Assembly: GCF_000221045.1 (NCBI RefSeq)
Contig: NC_015856.1
Span: 744,001-808,000, forward strand
Source of the DNA: Collimonas fungivorans Ter331
GTDB lineage: Bacteria; Pseudomonadota; Gammaproteobacteria; Burkholderiales; Burkholderiaceae_D
DNA length: 64,000 bases
Reading direction: 5' to 3'
Within the stretch, counting starts at the first letter, position 1. Each line of letters starts with the position of its first letter. This document shows positions 1 through 9,311 of the stretch, in pieces. A program made the position numbers and the translations under genes. A model generated the notes under the pieces. That model was given only the letters and a program-made list of their open reading frames with translations, was not told where the DNA came from and did no database searches.

Positions 1-1
1 G

Positions 2-1339
2 CTGGTCGGTTCGGTGCCGAAAGCCACGGTGGAAGACATTCGCCACGCGTTCCAGGTTGCACGCGCATTCCGTTCGCCGCTTACGCGTTACGAACGGTCG
101 CGCATCATGCTGCGGACTGCGGAACTGCTGCGCGCCAATACCGATGCGATTTCCGACCTCATCACAGCAGAAGCCGGGCTGTGCAAGAAAGACAGCCTGT
201 ATGAGGTTGGCCGCGCCTGCGATGTGTTCGTGTTCGCCGCCAACCAGGCGCTGGTGGACGACGGCCAGGTGTTTTCCTGCGACCTGACGCCGCACGGCAA
301 GCAGCGCAAGGTCTACACCTTGAAAGAACCGCTGCTGGGAGCGATTTCGGCAATCACGCCGTTCAATCATCCGCTGAATCAAGTCGCGCACAAGGTCGCG
401 CCGTCGATCGCCACCAATAACCGCATGGTGCTCAAGCCGACCGAAAAGACACCGCTGTCGGCCCTGCTGCTGGCCGACATCCTGTATGAAGCCGGCTTGC
501 CGCCGGAAATGTTTTCGGTGGTCACCGGCGACCCGGCCGAAATCGCAGACGAGATGCTGACCAATCCCGATGTCGACCTGGTGACGTTTACCGGCGGCGT
601 GCCTATCGGCAAATACATCGCCGGCAAGGCAGTGTACAAACGCCAGGTGCTGGAACTGGGCGGCAACGATCCGATCATCGTGATGGAAGACGCCGACCTG
701 GAAGAAGCGGCGACGCTGGCGGTGTCCGGTTCGTACAAGAATTCCGGCCAGCGCTGCACGGCGATCAAGCGCATGATCGTGCATCAGGCCGTGGCCGACG
801 AGTTTGTCGATCTGCTGGTGAACAAAACCAAGGCGATCAAATACGGCGATCCGATGGATCCGCACAACGACATGGGGACCGTGATCGACGCCCGTTCGGC
901 GAGCGCCTTCGAAGCCAAGGTCAAGGACGCCCAGCAGCACGGCGCCAAGCTTTTGTTCGGTAACCTGCGCGACGGCGCGCTGTATTCGCCGACCGTGCTC
1001 GACCACGTGCCGGCCGATTGCCAGCTGGTGGCCGAAGAAACCTTCGGCCCGGTATCGCCGGTGATCCGCTGCACCGATATCGCCGACGCCATCCGCATCT
1101 CGAATTCGACGCCCTACGGCCTGTCGTCCTCGGTTTGCACCAACCGCCTCGACTACATCACCCGCTTTGTGCGCGAACTGCAGGTCGGCAGCATCAACGT
1201 CCGCGAAGTGCCCGGCTACCGGCTGGAGCTGACGCCGTTCGGCGGCATCAAGGATTCCGGCCTCGGCTACAAGGAAGGCGTGCAGGAAGCGATGAAGAGT
1301 TTCTGCAACACCAAAACCTATTCTCTGCCCTGGAACTAA
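2..1339 (+). CDS. phnY: Phosphonoacetaldehyde dehydrogenase (5'-truncated by window)
   Basis: NAD(P)-dependent aldehyde dehydrogenase that would oxidise phosphonoacetaldehyde to phosphonoacetate in 2-aminoethylphosphonate catabolism. The reading frame is open to the window edge, and the residues before the GTG at 14 (LVGS, then VPKATVEDI) match the interior of an ALDH, so the true start lies upstream and roughly 30-40 residues are missing. Visible ALDH hallmarks are the substrate-region motif TPFNHPLN, the LELGGNDP glutamate motif, the catalytic cysteine in NSGQRCTA and the EETFGPV motif. The substrate is inferred from the two downstream genes, an HD oxygenase and an aminophosphonate oxidoreductase, which follow 26 and then 33 bp apart on the same strand. 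By sequence alone it could be a generic ALDH. Confidence 0.8.
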   Translation: MVGSVPKATVEDIRHAFQVARAFRSPLTRYERSRIMLRTAELLRANTDAISDLITAEAGLCKKDSLYEVGRACDVFVFAANQALVDDGQVFSCDLTPHGKQRKVYTLKEPLLGAISAITPFNHPLNQVAHKVAPSIATNNRMVLKPTEKTPLSALLLADILYEAGLPPEMFSVVTGDPAEIADEMLTNPDVDLVTFTGGVPIGKYIAGKAVYKRQVLELGGNDPIIVMEDADLEEAATLAVSGSYKNSGQRCTAIKRMIVHQAVADEFVDLLVNKTKAIKYGDPMDPHNDMGTVIDARSASAFEAKVKDAQQHGAKLLFGNLRDGALYSPTVLDHVPADCQLVAEETFGPVSPVIRCTDIADAIRISNSTPYGLSSSVCTNRLDYITRFVRELQVGSINVREVPGYRLELTPFGGIKDSGLGYKEGVQEAMKSFCNTKTYSLPWN

Positions 1340-1365
1340 GTTGGAACTGAATTGGAGTTGAATAT

Positions 1366-1917
1366 ATGCTGACCATCCCGCAAATCTGCGAACTGTTCGA
1401 ACGCGGCGGCCACCAGATGTACAGCGGCGAGCCGGTCAACCAGCTCGAGCACGCGCTGCAATCGGCCACCCTGGCCGAACAGGCCGGCGCCCAGCCGGAA
1501 CTGGTCTGCGCCGCCTTGCTGCACGATCTCGGGCATTTGCTGAACCCGCAAGGCGAGACGCCGTCGGCGCGCGGCGTCGACGATACCCATCAATATTTTG
1601 CAATACCGTATCTGCGCGGCTTATTCAGCCCGGCAGTGCTGGAGCCGATCAGGCTGCATGTCGACGCCAAGCGTTACCTGTGCGCGACCGATGCTGGCTA
1701 TTGGAGCCGCCTGTCCGAGGATTCCAAGCGCAGCCTCGAATTGCAGGGCGGTGTGTTTTCCGCCGCCGAGGCGGCGCAGTTCATCGCCCGTCCTTATGCT
1801 GCCGATGCCGTCAGCCTGCGCCTGTGGGACGACCAGGCCAAGATGGAAGGCATGGCGACTCCCGGCCTGCCGCATTTTTCTACGCTGATGTCCGCCTGCG
1901 CGCTGGTCACCGCGTAA
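1366..1917 (+). CDS. PhnZ-like HD-domain mixed-valent di-iron oxygenase
   Basis: Small 183-residue HD-domain protein of the phosphonate-operon HDIG family that includes PhnZ, which cleaves the C-P bond of (R)-2-amino-1-hydroxyethylphosphonate to glycine and phosphate. The residues I recall as metal and substrate ligands of PhnZ are present at a constant offset: Y19, E22, H29, H53-D54, H57, H75, H98, K102 and D155 (PhnZ Y24, E27, H34, H58-D59, H62, H80, H104, K108, D161). This argues for a working di-iron oxygenase rather than a phosphohydrolase. No PhnY*-type hydroxylase that would make its substrate is seen here, although it could lie upstream of the window. ATG at 1366 follows a weak GGAG-containing leader. 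Confidence 0.82.
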   Translation: MLTIPQICELFERGGHQMYSGEPVNQLEHALQSATLAEQAGAQPELVCAALLHDLGHLLNPQGETPSARGVDDTHQYFAIPYLRGLFSPAVLEPIRLHVDAKRYLCATDAGYWSRLSEDSKRSLELQGGVFSAAEAAQFIARPYAADAVSLRLWDDQAKMEGMATPGLPHFSTLMSACALVTA

Positions 1918-1950
1918 TCGATAAAACACTGAGCGATAGGATACTGAGCC

Positions 1951-3339
1951 ATGCGCCCATTCTGGCTGGAAGATGCATTGTTCGCCGACGGTGAGTTGGC
2001 CCCCGCCTTGCAAGGCCGGCAGAAAGCCGACGTCGGCATCGTCGGCGGCGGCTTCACCGGCTTGTGGACCGCAATCCAGCTCAAACAGCAGGACCCGGCG
2101 CTGGACATCGCCATCATCGAAAGCGACCTGTGCGGCGCCGGCGCCAGCGGCCGCAACGGCGGCTGCCTGCTGACCTGGTCGACCAAATTCTTCACCCTGC
2201 GCCGGCTGTTCGGCGAGGTCGAAGCCGTACGCCTGGTCAAGGCTTCGGAAGCGGTGGTCGACCATATCGGCAATTTTTGTCGAGAGCACAAGATCAATGC
2301 CGAATTCCGCCAGGACGGCACCCTGTATACCGCCACCACCAAGGCGCAACTGGGGGTGCTGGACCCGGTGCTGCAAGAATTGCAGCGGCAGGGCATCAGT
2401 TCCTATCATGAATTGCCGGACGCTGAAGTGCAGCGCCGCTCCGGTTCCGCGCGCAATCTCGCCGGCGTATTTTCGCCGATGGCGGCGACCGTACATCCGG
2501 GCAAGCTGGTGCGCGGCTTGCGCCGCGTAGCGCTGGAAATGGGCATACGGATCTACGAAAGAACGCCGATGCTGTCGTTCACGCCGGGAACCACAGTCAC
2601 CTTGCAAACGCCGGCCGGCAGCCTGCAGGCCGGCAAGGTGGTATTGGCCATCAACGCCTGGATGGCCAGCCGTTTCCCGCAGTTCGAACGGACCCTGGCG
2701 GTGGTCTCCAGCGATATGGTGATCACGGAAAAATGTCCCGAGCTATTGCAGCGCATCGGCCTGACCGATGGCGTCTCGGTGCTCGATTCGCGCACTTTCG
2801 TGTTCTATTACCGCACCACCGAAGACGGCCGCCTGATGCTCGGCAAGGGCGGCAACACCTTTGCCTGGCGCGGCCGCATCCTGCCGGTGTTCGACCAGCG
2901 TTCGCCCTACGAGCAGCAGCTAAAACAGAGCCTGCACGAATTTTTCCCGGCGCTGGCCGGCGTGCCGATCACCGCCAGCTGGAACGGTCCGTCCGACCGT
3001 TCGGTCACCGGCTTCCCGTTTTTCGGGCGCCTGGATGACATGCCGAACGTATTCTACGGCTTCGGTTATTCCGGCAACGGCGTCGGCCCCAGCTACATGG
3101 GCGGCCAGCTGCTGTCGTCGCTGGTGCTGGGCCTCGACAACGCCTGGAGCCGCAGCCCGCTGGCAGCCGGCCCGCGCGGCCAGTTCCCGCCGGAGCCGCT
3201 GCGCTATATCGGTTCGCTGGTGGTACGCAACGCTATCCGGCGCAAGGAACTGGCGGAAGACCAGGACCGCAAGCCCTGGCTGATGGACCAGATGCTGAGC
3301 AAGCTGGCCAATGCTGCGGGCAAGGCTGACAAGGCTTAG
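1951..3339 (+). CDS. FAD-dependent aminophosphonate oxidoreductase (DAO family)
   Basis: 462-residue flavoprotein of the D-amino-acid-oxidase/GlpO fold, resembling the putative aminophosphonate oxidoreductases found in phosphonate clusters. A dinucleotide-binding GxGxxG segment (IVGGGFTGLWTA, residues about 29-40) follows a short N-terminal extension. A second FAD motif, GASGRNGG, lies near residue 70, and the C-terminal GFGYSGNGVGPSYMGG segment is the usual flavin-proximal DAO motif. The probable role is oxidative deamination or N-demethylation of an aminophosphonate to feed phosphonoacetaldehyde to the upstream dehydrogenase. That substrate is inferred from context. It is the last gene of the same-strand operon, and AGGAT precedes the ATG. 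Confidence 0.78.
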   Translation: MRPFWLEDALFADGELAPALQGRQKADVGIVGGGFTGLWTAIQLKQQDPALDIAIIESDLCGAGASGRNGGCLLTWSTKFFTLRRLFGEVEAVRLVKASEAVVDHIGNFCREHKINAEFRQDGTLYTATTKAQLGVLDPVLQELQRQGISSYHELPDAEVQRRSGSARNLAGVFSPMAATVHPGKLVRGLRRVALEMGIRIYERTPMLSFTPGTTVTLQTPAGSLQAGKVVLAINAWMASRFPQFERTLAVVSSDMVITEKCPELLQRIGLTDGVSVLDSRTFVFYYRTTEDGRLMLGKGGNTFAWRGRILPVFDQRSPYEQQLKQSLHEFFPALAGVPITASWNGPSDRSVTGFPFFGRLDDMPNVFYGFGYSGNGVGPSYMGGQLLSSLVLGLDNAWSRSPLAAGPRGQFPPEPLRYIGSLVVRNAIRRKELAEDQDRKPWLMDQMLSKLANAAGKADKA

Positions 3340-3428
3340 TTGCCCGGGTGTCATGTGCCGTTGGCGCAGGTCGCCGAAAAATATCTTGTAGATTATTTGG
3401 CAAGCTGAGCATGCGCCGGCCGGACTTG

Positions 3429-3434
3429 TATAAT
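3429..3434 (+). promoter_or_regulatory. Candidate -10 box upstream of ubiE
   Basis: A perfect TATAAT lies 29 bp before the ubiE ATG, in the 124-bp gap after the phosphonate operon. No good -35 hexamer is found at 16-18 bp spacing, so the call rests on the -10 and its position. Confidence 0.4.
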
Positions 3435-3463
3435 GTAAGTCTGCCAAAACAAGCTTGCCCACC

Positions 3464-4198
3464 ATGACCAACACCACGCATTTCGGTTACGAAACCGTCT
3501 CCGAGGACGATAAAGTCCACAAAGTCGCCGAGGTTTTCCATTCGGTCGCGCCTAAATACGATGTCATGAACGATCTGATGTCGGCCGGCCTGCATCGTGT
3601 CTGGAAGATTTTCACCATCGCCCAAGCGGCGATACGCCCCGGTTTCAAGGTGCTCGATATCGCCGGCGGCACCGGCGACCTGGCCAAGGCTTTCGCCAAG
3701 CGCGCCGGGCCCACCGGCGAAGTCTGGCTGACCGACATCAACGAATCGATGCTGCGCGTCGGCCGCGACCGTCTCTTGAATAAAGGCTTGTCCACCCCCA
3801 CCTTGCTGTGTGACGCGGAGAAATTGCCGTTTCCGGACAACTACTTCGACCGGGTGTCGGTGGCTTTCGGTTTGCGCAACATGACGCACAAGGATGCGGC
3901 GCTGGCGGAGATGCGGCGCGTATTGAAGCCGGGCGGCAAGTTGCTGGTGCTGGAGTTCTCGAAAGTGTGGGAACCGCTGAAAAAGCCTTACGACGTTTAT
4001 TCGTTTTCCGTGTTGCCGTGGCTGGGCAAGAAAATTGCCAATGATTCTGAAAGCTATCGTTATCTGGCCGAGTCGATCCGCATGCATCCCGATCAGGACA
4101 CCCTGAAGCAGATGATGACGGATGCCGGCCTGGCGCGGGTGGAGTATTTCAATTTAACTGCCGGTGTGGCAGCCTTGCATACCGGCATAAAACTGTAG
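3464..4198 (+). CDS. ubiE: Ubiquinone/menaquinone C-methyltransferase UbiE
   Basis: Class I SAM-dependent methyltransferase of 244 residues, the usual UbiE length, which performs the C-methylation of the benzoquinol ring in ubiquinone synthesis. The family signature is clear: [16 protein letters not shown] near residue 30, SAM motif DIAGGTGD at 65-72, and the second UbiE signature [16 protein letters not shown]. The ATG at 3464 is preferred over an in-frame TTG nine bases upstream because it gives the conserved N-terminus. The gene starts a cluster with a Tim44-like gene, ubiJ and ubiB, which suggests one membrane-associated ubiquinone locus. Confidence 0.96.
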   Translation: MTNTTHFGYETVSEDDKVHKVAEVFHSVAPKYDVMNDLMSAGLHRVWKIFTIAQAAIRPGFKVLDIAGGTGDLAKAFAKRAGPTGEVWLTDINESMLRVGRDRLLNKGLSTPTLLCDAEKLPFPDNYFDRVSVAFGLRNMTHKDAALAEMRRVLKPGGKLLVLEFSKVWEPLKKPYDVYSFSVLPWLGKKIANDSESYRYLAESIRMHPDQDTLKQMMTDAGLARVEYFNLTAGVAALHTGIKL

Positions 4199-4206
4199 GA
4201 GCTCGC

Positions 4207-5136
4207 ATGAAGAGATTTTTGCTGGTATTGCTGATGGTTGCAACTACCTTGTCGTTGACCATGTTGACAATATCGAACGCCGACGCGCGCCGCCTGGGCG
4301 GCGGCGGTTCTTTCGGCAAGCAGTCGTCGGGAATTTCGCGCCAGGCGCCAAGCCAGCCGACCCAGAATTTCGGCAATGCCAACCAGGCCCGTCCGGCCAC
4401 GCCGGCCGCCACGCCGCAAGGCGTTCCGCCTAAGCCGGCCAGTCCATGGAAGGGCATCCTCGGCGGCGCCTTGCTGGGTCTCGGCCTGGGGGCGCTGATG
4501 TCGCATTTCGGCATGGGCGGCGCTTTCGGTTCTTTCCTGATGATGGCGTTGCTGGCAGTCGCGGTGATTTTTGTTGTGCGATTGCTAATGCGCAAGAGCA
4601 GCAATACCCCGGCGCCGGCCGCTTATTCCGGCGCGAATTCTCCTGCCGCCAGTTTTGACAGCAACTCTTCCGGTTTCACGCCGGAAATCGGCTCGCGCAT
4701 CAATTCCGGCCCGTCGTTCCAGTCTTCGGCGCCGGCGGGGCATAGCGCGCCCTGGGGCATTCCCGACGATTTCGACGTGCCGGGCTTCGTGCGCAGCGCC
4801 AAGACTTACTTCATCCGCCTGCAAGCCGCCTGGGACAAGGCCGATATCAACGATATCCGCGAATTCACCACGCCCGAAATGTTCGGTGAGCTGCGCCTGC
4901 AACTGCAGGAACGCGGCGCATCGCCTAACAATACCGACGTGGTGCAGCTGGACGGCGAGCTGATGGGCATCGAAACCATAGGCAGCGATTACCTGGCCAG
5001 CGTCAAGTTCACCGGCCTGATCAAGGAAGTGCCGGAAGCGTCGGCGGAACCGTTCACCGAAGTCTGGAACCTGTCCAAGCCGCAAACCGGACAGGGCGGC
5101 TGGGTTTTGGCGGGGATCCAGCAGATCAATACATAA
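4207..5136 (+). CDS. Tim44-like domain membrane protein
   Basis: 309-residue protein with an N-terminal signal or anchor segment (residues about 1-25), a low-complexity Gly/Pro/Ala/Gln region, a central hydrophobic Gly-rich pair of segments (about 80-125) and a C-terminal Tim44/MBA1-type domain (about 185-309) ending in a Trp-rich strand. Tim44-like bacterial proteins are membrane associated and of unclear function. In Burkholderiales they commonly sit beside ubiE and ubiB, as here. It starts 8 bp after ubiE with an AGGAG ribosome site next to the ubiE stop, so the two are very likely cotranscribed. A strong terminator follows at 5186-5219. Confidence 0.85.
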   Translation: MKRFLLVLLMVATTLSLTMLTISNADARRLGGGGSFGKQSSGISRQAPSQPTQNFGNANQARPATPAATPQGVPPKPASPWKGILGGALLGLGLGALMSHFGMGGAFGSFLMMALLAVAVIFVVRLLMRKSSNTPAPAAYSGANSPAASFDSNSSGFTPEIGSRINSGPSFQSSAPAGHSAPWGIPDDFDVPGFVRSAKTYFIRLQAAWDKADINDIREFTTPEMFGELRLQLQERGASPNNTDVVQLDGELMGIETIGSDYLASVKFTGLIKEVPEASAEPFTEVWNLSKPQTGQGGWVLAGIQQINT

Positions 5137-5185
5137 ATGCCAAGGCTGTAGCAGGCTTTAAGCCTGACAAACTGATAAACTTGGG

Positions 5186-5219
5186 ACCGCCCGTGAATAA
5201 TCACGGGCGGTTTTATTTT
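5186..5219 (+). terminator. Rho-independent terminator after Tim44-like gene
   Basis: An 11-bp perfect stem (5186-5196 with 5201-5211) around the loop ATAA is followed directly by a T-rich run that ends at the ubiJ start codon. Confidence 0.85.
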
Positions 5220-5810
5220 ATGACGATGACTCCTTCAATCAATTTCACGCCGATCACCGCCGCCGTCAACCATCTGCTGGCGCAAGAACCGTGGGCGCAG
5301 CGCATCCTGGCCGCGCATGCGGAGAAGGTCGCGTGCTTCGACGGCGGCGCCGTCAAGCTGGCCTGGCAGGTCAGCGCTGACGGCCTGCTGCAGGCGCCGC
5401 CGCCGGACACGGCGGTGAACGTCACGATCCGCGTCAACCTGGCCGACCTGCCGCTGATTGCGCAGAACCGCGAACGCGCTTTTTCCTACGTGAAGATCGA
5501 GGGCGACGCCGATTTCGCCAACGCCATTTCGCAAGTCAGCCAAGGAATACGCTGGGATGCCGAGCACGACCTGAGCAAGCTGGTGGGCGACATCGCCGCC
5601 GTGCGCATCGTCGGCGGCGGCAAGACGCTGGTCGCCGGCGCGCTGGCGACCCACAAGAAGCTGGCGGAAAACGTCGCCGAATATTTCCTGGAAGAGCAGC
5701 CGATGCTGGTGCGGCCGCAGGCGGTATCCGATTTTACGAATGATGTCACCAGGCTGCGCGACGACCTGGAACGGCTCGCCAAACGCATCAACAAACTGAA
5801 GACTCCATGA
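5220..5810 (+). CDS. ubiJ: Ubiquinone biosynthesis accessory factor UbiJ (SCP2 domain)
   Basis: 196-residue protein with an SCP2 sterol-carrier domain (about residues 15-120) and a C-terminal coiled-coil-like helix ending in the basic pattern [10 protein letters not shown]. UbiJ binds ubiquinone intermediates in the Ubi metabolon and works with UbiK and UbiB. The ATG at 5220 (or ATG at 5226) is inferred from homology. Neither has a Shine-Dalgarno sequence, because the T-run of a terminator hairpin abuts the start. The stop overlaps ubiB by 4 bp (ATGA), so ubiJ and ubiB are translationally coupled. Confidence 0.88.
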   Translation: MTMTPSINFTPITAAVNHLLAQEPWAQRILAAHAEKVACFDGGAVKLAWQVSADGLLQAPPPDTAVNVTIRVNLADLPLIAQNRERAFSYVKIEGDADFANAISQVSQGIRWDAEHDLSKLVGDIAAVRIVGGGKTLVAGALATHKKLAENVAEYFLEEQPMLVRPQAVSDFTNDVTRLRDDLERLAKRINKLKTP

Positions 5811-7384
5811 TCCTGAAATTCCTGCGCCTGTTCAAAATTGTCCGCGTCGCCGTGCGTTACGGCCTGGACGATATCGCCATGTCGGGCTTCGACACGCCGC
5901 GCATTTCCAAGCTGATCGATACCCTGATTTTCTGGCGCGACATTTCGGCGCCGCGCGGCGAACGCTTGCGCATGGCGCTGGAAGAACTGGGACCGATCTT
6001 CGTCAAGTTCGGCCAGGTGCTGTCGACCCGCCGCGACCTGCTGCCGGGCGACATGGTCGACGAACTGGCGCGCCTGCAGGACCGGGTGCCGCCCTTCAGT
6101 TCCGACCTGGCGATCGCGCAGATCGAAAAATCGCTGAAAGCCCATCCGGACCAGCTGTTCGCCAGCTTCGAGCGGGTGCCGGTGGCTTCCGCCTCGATCG
6201 CCCAGGTGCATTTCGCCACGCTGAAGAACGGCAAGGAAGTGGCGGTCAAGGTGCTGCGTCCCGGCATGAAGAAGTCGATAGACGAAGACGTCGCGCTGAT
6301 GCATATCGCCGCCGGCCTGGTGGAAAAACTGTGGGCCGACGGCCGCCGCCTGAAGGCGCGCGAAGTGGTCGGCGAATTCGACAAATACCTGCACGACGAA
6401 CTGGACCTGATGCGCGAGGCCGCCAACGGCAGCCAGCTGCGCCGCAATTTTGCCAATTCCGATCTGCTGGTGGTGCCGGAAATGTACTGGGATTACTGCT
6501 CGTCGTCGGTGATCGTGATGGAGCGCATGCACGGTATCCCGATCTCGCAGCTGGACCGCCTGCGCGATGCCGGCGTCGATCTCGGCAAGCTGTCGCGCGA
6601 CGGCGTCGAGATCTTTTTCACCCAGGTGTTCCGCGACGGTTTTTTCCATGCCGACATGCATCCCGGGAACATACTGGTGTCGGTGGCGCCGGCTACCTTC
6701 GGCCGCTACATCGCGCTCGATTTCGGCATTGTCGGCACCCTCAACGATTTCGATAAAGACTATCTGTCGCAAAACTTCCTGGCGTTTTTCCAGCGCGACT
6801 ACAAACGCGTGGCCGAAGCCCACATCGAATCCGGCTGGGCGCCCAAGGAAACCCGGGTCGACGAGCTGGAATCGGCGGTGCGCGCCTGCTGCGAACCGAT
6901 CTTCGACCGGCCGCTGAAAGACATTTCCTTCGGCCAGGTGCTGCTGCGCCTGTTCCAGACTTCGCGCCGCTTCAATGTCGAGGTGCAGCCGCAGCTGGTG
7001 CTGCTGCAAAAGACCTTGCTTAACGTCGAGGGCCTGGGCCGCCAGCTCGATCCCGACCTCGACCTGTGGAAAACCGCCAAGCCGCACCTGGAACGCTGGA
7101 TGAGCGAGCAGATGGGCTGGCGCGGCCTGATCCAGCAGCTGAAGATCGAGATGCCGCGCTACAGCAAGCTGCTGCCGCAGCTGCCGCGCCTGGCGCACCA
7201 GGCGCTGACGCAAGCGGTCGAACCCAAAAACGAGCAAAACAATGAACTGATGTGGAAGCTGATCGCGGAACAGCGCCAGACCAACCACTTCCTCGGCGTG
7301 CTGGTATACGTCGGCGGCGGCCTGGCGGCAGGCGTGCTGCTGACGCTCCTGTACCTGCGCTTTGCACACAGGATCTGGTGGTAA
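5807..7384 (+). CDS. ubiB: UbiB protein kinase-like ATPase for ubiquinone synthesis
   Basis: 525-residue ABC1/ADCK/UbiB-family protein, the expected length. It shows the family KxGQ motif ([18 protein letters not shown], residues about 65-82), the Ala-rich nucleotide loop (ASIAQVHFA) followed by the lysine motif VAVKVLRPG, the catalytic-loop equivalent [10 protein letters not shown] and the DFG (LDFGIVG). Two C-terminal hydrophobic helices (about 490-520) anchor it in the inner membrane. UbiB is an atypical kinase-like ATPase needed for ubiquinone accumulation and acts on the Ubi complex or lipid precursors. It overlaps ubiJ by 4 bp, and a methyltransferase gene starts 3 bp after its stop. 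Confidence 0.96.
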   Translation: MILKFLRLFKIVRVAVRYGLDDIAMSGFDTPRISKLIDTLIFWRDISAPRGERLRMALEELGPIFVKFGQVLSTRRDLLPGDMVDELARLQDRVPPFSSDLAIAQIEKSLKAHPDQLFASFERVPVASASIAQVHFATLKNGKEVAVKVLRPGMKKSIDEDVALMHIAAGLVEKLWADGRRLKAREVVGEFDKYLHDELDLMREAANGSQLRRNFANSDLLVVPEMYWDYCSSSVIVMERMHGIPISQLDRLRDAGVDLGKLSRDGVEIFFTQVFRDGFFHADMHPGNILVSVAPATFGRYIALDFGIVGTLNDFDKDYLSQNFLAFFQRDYKRVAEAHIESGWAPKETRVDELESAVRACCEPIFDRPLKDISFGQVLLRLFQTSRRFNVEVQPQLVLLQKTLLNVEGLGRQLDPDLDLWKTAKPHLERWMSEQMGWRGLIQQLKIEMPRYSKLLPQLPRLAHQALTQAVEPKNEQNNELMWKLIAEQRQTNHFLGVLVYVGGGLAAGVLLTLLYLRFAHRIWW

Positions 7385-7387
7385 GCC

Positions 7388-8002
7388 GTGGCGACGCCGG
7401 ATAAGGCTCCCAAGTTCGCCAGCCGCGATCCCTCGCACCCCGATTTCTGGAGCGATCGCTTCGAGCAGGACTTCATGCCCTGGGACATGGGCGGCGTGCC
7501 GCAGGCGCTGCAGCAGTACCTGACGCGCAGCCGGCCGGTCGCGACCCTGATTCCCGGCTGCGGCAGCGGCTACGAAGTGGCTTTATTGTCGGAAGCCGGC
7601 TGGGACGTGACCGCCATCGATTTTTCCGGCGCCGCCGTGAACGCCGCCCGCACTGTGCTGGGCAAATGGTCGGAACGGGTGCTGCAGGCCGATTTCTTCA
7701 CCTACCGGCCGCCGCGGCCGCTCGGGCTGATTTATGAGCGCGCCTTCTTGTGCGCGCTGCCGCCGGCCAAACGTGCCGATATCGTCAGCCGCTGGGCCGA
7801 GCTGTTGCCGGCGGGGGCCACATTGGCCGGTTTCTTCTTTTTCGACGATAATCCGAAGGGACCGCCGTTCGGCATCGGCCGGGCCGAACTGGAACGCTTA
7901 TTGCATGCCGGTTTCGAACTGGCCGACGAGCGCGAGGTAGACGATTCGATCCCGGTGTTTGCCGGCAAAGAGCGCTGGATGGAGTGGCGGCGGCGTGCGT
8001 AG
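7388..8002 (+). CDS. TPMT-family SAM methyltransferase
   Basis: 204-residue class I methyltransferase of the thiopurine/thiol S-methyltransferase type. Evidence is the N-terminal pattern PDFWSDRFEQ with DMGG, SAM motif I LIPGCGSGYEV, motif II VTAIDFS and the conserved YERAFLCALPP segment. These enzymes detoxify thiols, tellurite or selenite, or thiocyanate; the actual substrate cannot be told. The GTG at 7388 lies 3 bp after ubiB, which suggests cotranscription. The TAG stop is formed by the outer edge of an inverted-repeat element at 7999-8115, so the native C-terminus may have been altered by that insertion. Confidence 0.8.
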   Translation: MATPDKAPKFASRDPSHPDFWSDRFEQDFMPWDMGGVPQALQQYLTRSRPVATLIPGCGSGYEVALLSEAGWDVTAIDFSGAAVNAARTVLGKWSERVLQADFFTYRPPRPLGLIYERAFLCALPPAKRADIVSRWAELLPAGATLAGFFFFDDNPKGPPFGIGRAELERLLHAGFELADEREVDDSIPVFAGKERWMEWRRRA

Positions 8003-8115
8003 GGTGGGCACCCGTGCCCACGCGTAACCGTGATGGCCGGAGTACGGACTCGAGGCTCCAAATAGGCATGTGCGTGGAGTGAATGCCCGCGTGGGCACGG
8101 GGGTGCCCACCCTAC
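7999..8115. repeat. REP/MITE-like inverted-repeat element
   Basis: The left arm (7999-8024) and right arm (8088-8115) are near-perfect inverted copies, with 26 of 28 positions paired and two C's missing from the left arm. The outer end reads GTAGGGTGGGCACC. Each arm is itself partly palindromic (GTGGGCAC/GTGCCCAC), so the DNA can fold into nested hairpins. The element supplies the stop codon of the upstream methyltransferase. No coding capacity. Confidence 0.75.
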
Positions 8116-8225
8116 ATGGCTCGGACCGTTGTTTTTACCGAAGCTATAGGCCGGCTTTTTTCACATAAATGACGGACGCCTTGCTACAATTGGCGGTTTT
8201 TCGCACCCCCTGGACCTGAAGACAT

Positions 8226-9311
8226 ATGGCGCTGCTCGAAATCCGTAATGTCAGTCGTCGTTTTGGCGACTTTGCCGCAGTTGACAACATCAGCCTGTCG
8301 ATTGAAGCCGGCGAATTCTTTACTTTGCTGGGACCTTCCGGCTGCGGCAAAACCACTTTGCTGCGCATGATCGCCGGTTTCGACCTGCCGGATTCCGGCC
8401 AGATCCTGCTGGACGGCGTCGACCTGGTAGGCATTCCACCGGAACAGCGGCCGGTCTGCACCGTGTTCCAGAATTATGCGCTGTTTCCGCACATGACGGT
8501 CTCGGCCAATATCGCGTTCCCCCTGAAAATGGCCAAAGTGCCGGCCGACCAGATCCGCAGCCGGGTCGAAGAGGCCCTGGAAGACGTGCGCCTGACCGGT
8601 TTCGCCGCGCGCTTCCCGCATGAATTGTCTGGCGGCCAGCGGCAGCGGGTGGCGGTCGCGCGGGCGCTGGTGTCGCGCCCCAAGCTGCTGCTGCTGGATG
8701 AACCCCTGTCGGCGCTGGACGCCAAGCTGCGCGAGCAGATGCAGATCGAGTTGATCAATTTGCAAAAAGAAGTCGACATCACCTTTATCTACGTCACCCA
8801 CGACCAGGGCGAAGCGCTGGCGCTGTCGCACCGGATCGCCGTCATGAACCGCGGCAACGTCGAGCAGCTGGACGAACCTTCGCGCATCTACAGCTATCCG
8901 CGCACCCGTTTCGTGGCCGATTTCATCGGCACCTGCAACCTGCTGGACGGCGCCATCGCCAGCGTCGACGGCGCCTCCATGAAACTGGATGTGCCCGGCC
9001 TGGGCCTGGTCAAGAGCGCTTTGCCGGCAGACGCCGCGGTCGGCCGCAAGGGCACGCTGGCCTTGCGCCCTGAAAAAATCCACATCAGCGCCGAGATCAG
9101 CACCGACACCGCGGAAAACCACTTCAAGGGTTTCGTCAAGGAGCTGTTGTACCTGGGCGACGTTACCGTCTATATCGTACAGACCGAGGGCGGCACCACT
9201 ATCGAGGCCTTGCTGGCCAATTCGGCGGCCGGCCGCGCCAAGTTCTTCGAAGTCGGCGACACGGTCGACATTGCCTGGCAATTCGACGCAGGGCATTTCT
9301 TGTATGAGTAA
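8226..9311 (+). CDS. potA: Polyamine ABC transporter ATP-binding protein
   Basis: 361-residue ATPase of the PotA/PotG spermidine/putrescine importer type. Walker A GPSGCGKTT (residues 36-44), Q-loop FQNYALFPHM, signature LSGGQ (134-138), Walker B LLLLDEP (154-160) and switch His192 are all intact. A TOBE-type regulatory domain fills the C-terminal third. The three following genes complete a four-component importer (two permeases and a binding protein) in potABCD order. The stop codon overlaps the next gene by 8 bp (ATGAGTAA), so translation is coupled. A TACAAT-like -10 at 8185-8190 may drive the operon. Confidence 0.92.
   Translation: MALLEIRNVSRRFGDFAAVDNISLSIEAGEFFTLLGPSGCGKTTLLRMIAGFDLPDSGQILLDGVDLVGIPPEQRPVCTVFQNYALFPHMTVSANIAFPLKMAKVPADQIRSRVEEALEDVRLTGFAARFPHELSGGQRQRVAVARALVSRPKLLLLDEPLSALDAKLREQMQIELINLQKEVDITFIYVTHDQGEALALSHRIAVMNRGNVEQLDEPSRIYSYPRTRFVADFIGTCNLLDGAIASVDGASMKLDVPGLGLVKSALPADAAVGRKGTLALRPEKIHISAEISTDTAENHFKGFVKELLYLGDVTVYIVQTEGGTTIEALLANSAAGRAKFFEVGDTVDIAWQFDAGHFLYE

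Noticed and set aside
5486-7438. 650-codon minus-strand open frame
   Set aside because: It lies antisense to ubiJ/ubiB, which have full family motifs. Long antisense frames are expected at this G+C and codon bias, and the product (rich in His, Gln and Arg) resembles no protein.
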